From Alphaproteobacteria bacterium (GTDB lineage: Bacteria > Pseudomonadota > Alphaproteobacteria > RF32 > CAG-239), in contig JAGCOI010000148.1 of NCBI GenBank assembly GCA_017645485.1, positions 1 to 9,834 of the forward strand: 9,834 nt of DNA, given 5' to 3'. Positions 6,527 through 9,834 of the stretch are shown here, one piece after another; the first letter of the stretch is position 1; the number at the start of each line of letters is the position of its first letter. The position numbers were made by a program, and so were the translations under genes. The notes beneath the pieces are model-generated. The model saw nothing but the letters and a program-made list of their open reading frames with translations. It was not told the origin of the DNA and did no database searches.

Positions 6527-7396
6527 TTACGGCAAATAATTTCTCGGGTTCACGGCTTTTTTACCGGCCCTGACCTCAAAGTGAAGCTGAGGCGCGCTCA
6601 CACCGCCCGTTTTGCCGACCGTTGCTATTTTTTCACCGCGTGACACGGTCTGTCCTTTTTTCACAAGCATTTGATCCGTATGTGCATAAGCGGTAATATA
6701 TCCGTCAGGGTGTTTCAGTAAAATCAGGTTACCATACCCTTTCAACCCGTTACCGACATAAGCCACCGTTCCTTTATCGCCGGCTTTAACCGCTGTTCCG
6801 ACAGGTGCCGAAATATTAATACCGTCATTTTTAAGCCCCTTCCCGACCGTACCGAATGAAGAAATCACCTTGCCCGATACAGGCCACACAAATTTGGCAT
6901 TACGTTTTGTTGAAACATACGCATTTGAAGAAGCGGTCGTATTTTTCTTTACCGTTTGTGTTTTGTCACTTGTTGCCGTTTTCGCTTTTGAAGAGGTGTT
7001 GACCGCACTGTTACCGACGGCAATTTTTTGACCGACTTTCAAATGATATGGTTCTTTAATGTTGTTTTTTTGAGCCAGCGTTTTGTAATTTGTATGGTAT
7101 TTTCGTGCAATTGAGGCCAACGTATCACCTCTTTTAACCACATAATATTTACTCGATGTTGTTTTTAATACCTGCCCGACATAAAGTTGATTCGGACTGT
7201 CTATCCCGTTAAGTTCAATCAATTCGGTAATCGACATATCATAACGTTTTGCAATACTGTACAGCGTATCGCCTTTTTTTACCTGTACCGTATCCGGCTT
7301 ACCGAAAAGTCTGCCAAACAACGGAATGCCGTTTTGAGAAACGCATCCCGATAAAAGGGCACACAACACATATGTCAAAACACATTTTTTGAACAT
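6527..7396 (-). CDS. NlpD-like lipoprotein: two LysM domains and a degenerate LytM (M23) domain
   Basis: This is a predicted outer-membrane or periplasmic lipoprotein that binds peptidoglycan. From the ATG at 7396, with an AGGA ribosome site 9 bases upstream, the 289-residue protein starts with a signal peptide ending in the lipobox LLSGC (cysteine 18). LysM domains lie at about 37-79 and 84-126, followed by a Ser/Thr/Lys-rich linker (128-166) and a LytM domain (167-289). In active M23 enzymes the first zinc motif is HxGxD; here it is NDGIN (190-194). The HLHFE motif reads QLHFE (270-274), though AYAH (236-239) and H272 remain. It is therefore probably inactive and an activator of cell-wall amidases, like E. 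coli NlpD. Upstream in-frame starts at 7417 (ATG) and 7426 (GTG) lack ribosome sites. It precedes yajC by 118 bases. Confidence 0.9.
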   Translation of the reverse strand: MFKKCVLTYVLCALLSGCVSQNGIPLFGRLFGKPDTVQVKKGDTLYSIAKRYDMSITELIELNGIDSPNQLYVGQVLKTTSSKYYVVKRGDTLASIARKYHTNYKTLAQKNNIKEPYHLKVGQKIAVGNSAVNTSSKAKTATSDKTQTVKKNTTASSNAYVSTKRNAKFVWPVSGKVISSFGTVGKGLKNDGINISAPVGTAVKAGDKGTVAYVGNGLKGYGNLILLKHPDGYITAYAHTDQMLVKKGQTVSRGEKIATVGKTGGVSAPQLHFEVRAGKKAVNPRNYLP

Positions 7397-7470
7397 CTTT
7401 AAAATTCCTGTTTTCATAAGTAACACGCAATCGCTAAATATTTATTAAAAGTCTTACATAACATTCCCTC

Positions 7471-7499
7471 TTGATTTTTTGTTTTAAAGCGCTTATGGT
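7471..7499 (+). promoter_or_regulatory. Possible sufB promoter
   Basis: TTGATT (7471-7476) is followed after 17 bases by TATGGT (7494-7499), a 4 of 6 match to each half of the consensus. The spacer ends in the 8-bp palindrome AAGCGCTT (7487-7494). The site lies 26 bases before the sufB ATG, in the 129-base divergent region shared with the NlpD-like gene. I recognise no iron-responsive operator here. Confidence 0.35.
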
Positions 7500-7525
7500 A
7501 TGCTTCGATTTTATAAGGCAAGCAA

Positions 7526-8971
7526 ATGGCACAAAAACCCGAAATAGAAGATTTAAGCGGCGATAAATATAAATACGGCTTTACAACCGATATTGAGGTT
7601 GAAAGCATACCAAAAGGTTTAAATGAAGATATTATCCGCCTTATTTCAAAAAAGAAAAACGAACCCGAATGGCTTCTTGAAAAACGCCTTAAAGCTTATC
7701 ATCATTGGCTTAACATGTCCGAGCCGACGTGGGCAAAACTGACCTATGAAAAAGTTAATTATCAAGATTTGTTTTATTATGCTGCCCCGAAACAGCAAGC
7801 AAAACCCAAAAGTTTGAACGAGGTAGATCCGAAGCTTTTACAAACTTATGACAAACTCGGCATCCCCTTGAAAGAGCAGGAAGTTTTATCGGGTGTTGTT
7901 GCGGTTGATGCCGTGTTTGACAGTGTTTCGGTTGCCACAACCTATCGTGCCAAATTAAAAGAACAAGGCATTATTTTCTGTTCCATTTCCGAAGCCGTTC
8001 AAACTTATCCCGATTTGGTTCAAAAATATTTAGGTACGGTTGTGCCTTACACCGACAACTTTTTTGCCTGTCTAAATTCCGCCGTATTTACCGACGGTTC
8101 TTTTGTATATATCCCCAAAGGCGTTAAATGCCCGATGGAACTGTCCACATATTTCAGAATCAATGCACGCAACACGGGGCAATTTGAACGCACACTGATT
8201 ATTGCCGACGAAGAAAGCTATGTTTCTTATTTAGAGGGATGTACGGCACCTCAACGCGATGAAAATCAGCTTCATGCCGCCATTGTTGAAATTGTTGTCT
8301 TAAAAGATGCCGAAGTCAAATATTCCACGGTGCAAAACTGGTATCCCGGCGATAAAAACGGCAAAGGCGGTGTGTATAATTTTGTAACCAAACGAGCGGC
8401 TTGTCGCGGCAACAATGCCAAAGTCTCATGGACACAGGTTGAAACGGGCTCGGCCGTTACATGGAAATATCCGTCATGTATTTTAGAAGGAGATAATTCA
8501 TCAGGCGAATTTTATTCCGTTGCCCTCACGAACAATTATCAACAGGCCGACACGGGCACAAAGATGATTCATATCGGTAAAAACACAACCTCGCGCATTA
8601 TATCCAAGGGCATTTCGACCGGTCATTCCAACCAAACTTATCGCGGTTTGGTCAAAGTTTCAAAAAATGCCTCAGGGGCGCGCAATTACTCCCAGTGTGA
8701 CAGCCTGCTTATCGGCTCAACATGCGGTTCGCATACGGTTCCTTATATTGAAAATTCAAACACAACGGCTGTTTTGGAACACGAAGCCACAACCTCGAAA
8801 ATCAGTGAAGAACAACTTTTTTATTGTCGCCAACGCGGTTTAAGCGAAGAAGATGCCGTCGGACTTATTGTTAACGGTTTTTGCAAAGAAGTGATGCAAA
8901 AACTGCCGATGGAATTTGCCATTGAAGCTGCCAAACTCATCAGCATTAACCTTGAAGGCAGTGTCGGATAA
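7526..8971 (+). CDS. sufB: SufB, Fe-S cluster assembly scaffold subunit
   Basis: SufB forms the SufBC2D complex with SufC (ATPase) and SufD. The complex builds Fe-S clusters from sulfur delivered by the cysteine desulfurase SufS. The 481-residue protein is close to the usual length (495 in E. coli). The motif [18 protein letters not shown] (235-252) carries C239, the likely counterpart of the sulfur-accepting cysteine. C391 in QCDSLLIG (390-397) and E418-H419-E420 in [12 protein letters not shown] (417-428) fit the cluster-site region shared with SufD. The start follows an AAGG ribosome site 7 bases upstream. Its 14 arginine codons are nearly all CGC, with no CGG or AGG. Oddly, no sufC or sufD follows: a convergent recombinase gene begins 9 bases after the stop. 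The remaining suf genes must lie elsewhere or beyond the window. Confidence 0.98.
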   Translation: MAQKPEIEDLSGDKYKYGFTTDIEVESIPKGLNEDIIRLISKKKNEPEWLLEKRLKAYHHWLNMSEPTWAKLTYEKVNYQDLFYYAAPKQQAKPKSLNEVDPKLLQTYDKLGIPLKEQEVLSGVVAVDAVFDSVSVATTYRAKLKEQGIIFCSISEAVQTYPDLVQKYLGTVVPYTDNFFACLNSAVFTDGSFVYIPKGVKCPMELSTYFRINARNTGQFERTLIIADEESYVSYLEGCTAPQRDENQLHAAIVEIVVLKDAEVKYSTVQNWYPGDKNGKGGVYNFVTKRAACRGNNAKVSWTQVETGSAVTWKYPSCILEGDNSSGEFYSVALTNNYQQADTGTKMIHIGKNTTSRIISKGISTGHSNQTYRGLVKVSKNASGARNYSQCDSLLIGSTCGSHTVPYIENSNTTAVLEHEATTSKISEEQLFYCRQRGLSEEDAVGLIVNGFCKEVMQKLPMEFAIEAAKLISINLEGSVG

Positions 8972-8980
8972 AATAATCTG

Positions 8981-9574
8981 TCACAACATCCTTTTGATGA
9001 AACGATAGAGGGTATGTCTTTTAACTTTAAGGATTCGGGATATTTCGGCTTGTGACAAACCCTTGTTTAACAGGTTTTGAATACGTTTGATGTTTTTGGA
9101 AAGCTTCAATTGTTTGCTCAAAGCATTTGTAGGACGACCGAGTTTAACACCCTGTGCTTTTTTAGAGGTTAAAGCCGCTTTGGTGCGTTGACTGATGAGG
9201 TTACGCTCTATTTCTGCCGACAAGCCGAACGCAAAAGCAAGTACTTTGCTTTGCAAATCATTACCCAAGTGATAGTTTTCTTTAATCGTGATAACCTGAC
9301 AACTTTTGTTTAAACATATTTGCAAAATACTCATCACTTCCAAAAGAGATCTTCCTAACCTTGATATTTCCGTCGTAATAAGAATATCTTGTGATTGTAA
9401 TTGATTTAAAAGATTACCGAGTTCTCTTTTTTGCAATGGTTTGCGAGATGAAATTGACTCTTCAATCCATTGATCAATTGTTAGATTATGTGTATCGGCA
9501 TAATTTTGTATTTCAAATTCCATATGCGAAAATTCTTGTTTTTCAGTGCTTTTACGAAGGTATGCATAAATCAT
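8981..9574 (-). CDS. Small serine recombinase, Mpi-like DNA invertase/resolvase
   Basis: This is a site-specific recombinase that cuts and rejoins DNA through a serine, of the size used for inversion or resolution. The 197-residue protein begins MIYAYLRKST with the nucleophile S9 and R7. The catalytic-domain block EISRLGRS spans 69-76. FGLSAEIERNLISQRTKAAL (116-135) begins the long E-helix, and GRP (146-148) leads to a C-terminal helix-turn-helix (about 171-193, GLSQAEISRILKVKRHTLYRF). From memory, the sequence around the E-helix resembles the Mpi invertase family of Bacteroides. The ATG at 9574 has an AAAGGA ribosome site. The frame stays open to 9748, but that part lies in a repeat and was rejected. 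AGA and AGG arginine codons occur five times, unlike sufB. Its target sites are not evident in the window. Confidence 0.88.
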   Translation of the reverse strand: MIYAYLRKSTEKQEFSHMEFEIQNYADTHNLTIDQWIEESISSRKPLQKRELGNLLNQLQSQDILITTEISRLGRSLLEVMSILQICLNKSCQVITIKENYHLGNDLQSKVLAFAFGLSAEIERNLISQRTKAALTSKKAQGVKLGRPTNALSKQLKLSKNIKRIQNLLNKGLSQAEISRILKVKRHTLYRFIKRML

Positions 9575-9610
9575 TTTTTCAAATCCTTTTGTTATTGTCA
9601 TTCTTATCAA

Positions 9611-9752
9611 TGTCATCCTGGAATCAGCGATGAGCAAGCAGCAAAGCCGTCGCGCTCCACTTGTTTCAGGATCTCTCGGGCTCTGTTGAGATGCCGGAAT
9701 CGAAGATGAGCGAGCGGTGAAACCGTCGAACTCCAACAAGTTCGGCATGACA
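9611..9752. repeat. Bipartite palindromic repeat element (two related 54-bp units with inverted ends)
   Basis: The element is 142 bp long and ends in the inverted repeat TGTCAT (9611-9616) and ATGACA (9747-9752). It holds two directly repeated, diverged units of equal length. Unit 1 (9617-9670) starts CCTGGAATC and ends TTTCAGG; unit 2 (9693-9746) starts GCCGGAATC and ends GTTCGGC. Both share GATGAGC, CCGTCG and CTCCA at matching places, and each can close as a hairpin on its own ends. The centre is the inverted pair ATCTC (9671-9675) and GAGAT (9688-9692). The hairpin ends differ but compensate within each unit (ATCCTG with CAGGAT, ATGCCG with CGGCAT), as expected if structure is kept. It lies upstream of the recombinase. 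Genome-wide copies are likely but unseen here. Confidence 0.72.
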
Positions 9753-9834
9753 AAGTGTGCGCTTTTTCACCATGCTTATCATAAGTATTTATTTGAAATG
9801 ACGATATTTTTGCTTGTTTTTAAAGGCCCAAAAA

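Noticed and set aside
9575..9748. A 58-residue N-terminal extension of the recombinase
   Set aside because: It is a translation of the palindromic repeat; the ATG at 9574 has a ribosome site and places the catalytic serine at residue 9, as usual.
9772..9788. An imperfect 17-bp palindrome (ATGCTTAT-C-ATAAGTAT)
   Set aside because: It has one mismatch, lies in AT-rich sequence and has no evident partner or gene context; it could be chance.
9798..9834. A possible start codon opening a frame off the right edge
   Set aside because: No ribosome site precedes it, and the 12 visible codons match no suf gene or other family I recognise.

Overview
The window looks like a chromosomal segment of an alphaproteobacterium with roughly 40% G+C. 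The strongest clue is two copies of the GTTC-N7-GTTC operator that alphaproteobacterial LexA recognises, one before recA and one before a Y-family DNA polymerase gene. The order nlpD-like gene, yajC, secD, secF is also familiar from alphaproteobacteria. The low G+C and a dispersed-looking repeat would suit a host-associated or gut lineage, but that is only inference.

Left part (1-1411, minus strand). A Y-family translesion polymerase gene runs off the left edge. It has its own promoter and SOS operator, followed by about 285 bases without a gene. Next come a terminator and a tRNA with anticodon CAU. Half of the polymerase's arginine codons are CGG or AGG, which the core gene sufB never uses, so the polymerase may have been acquired beside the tRNA.

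Middle (1420-3540, minus strand). The tRNA promoter is followed by a 16-bp palindrome differing by one base from the chromosomal parS site, and it abuts the recA stop codon. recA comes next, with an SOS operator that overlaps the stop codon of the yihY-type membrane protein gene before it. A terminator separates that gene from the Sec genes.

Sec block (3550-7396, minus strand). An NlpD-like lipoprotein gene is followed by yajC-secD-secF. yajC and secD overlap by 8 bases. SecD, SecF and YajC form the accessory complex that helps protein export through SecYEG. The lipoprotein has two LysM domains and a LytM domain missing key catalytic residues, so it is probably an amidase regulator and not a peptidase.

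Right part (7397-9834). sufB, for the Fe-S cluster scaffold, is transcribed rightward from a divergent promoter region. No sufC or sufD follows. Instead a serine recombinase resembling the Mpi DNA-invertase family converges on sufB nine bases after its stop. Upstream of the recombinase lies a 142-bp element made of two related 54-bp hairpin units with inverted TGTCAT/ATGACA ends.

Most of the window is housekeeping. The points most worth following are the parS-like site, the two-gene SOS circuit, the foreign-looking polymerase, and the recombinase plus repeat that sit where the rest of a suf operon might be expected.
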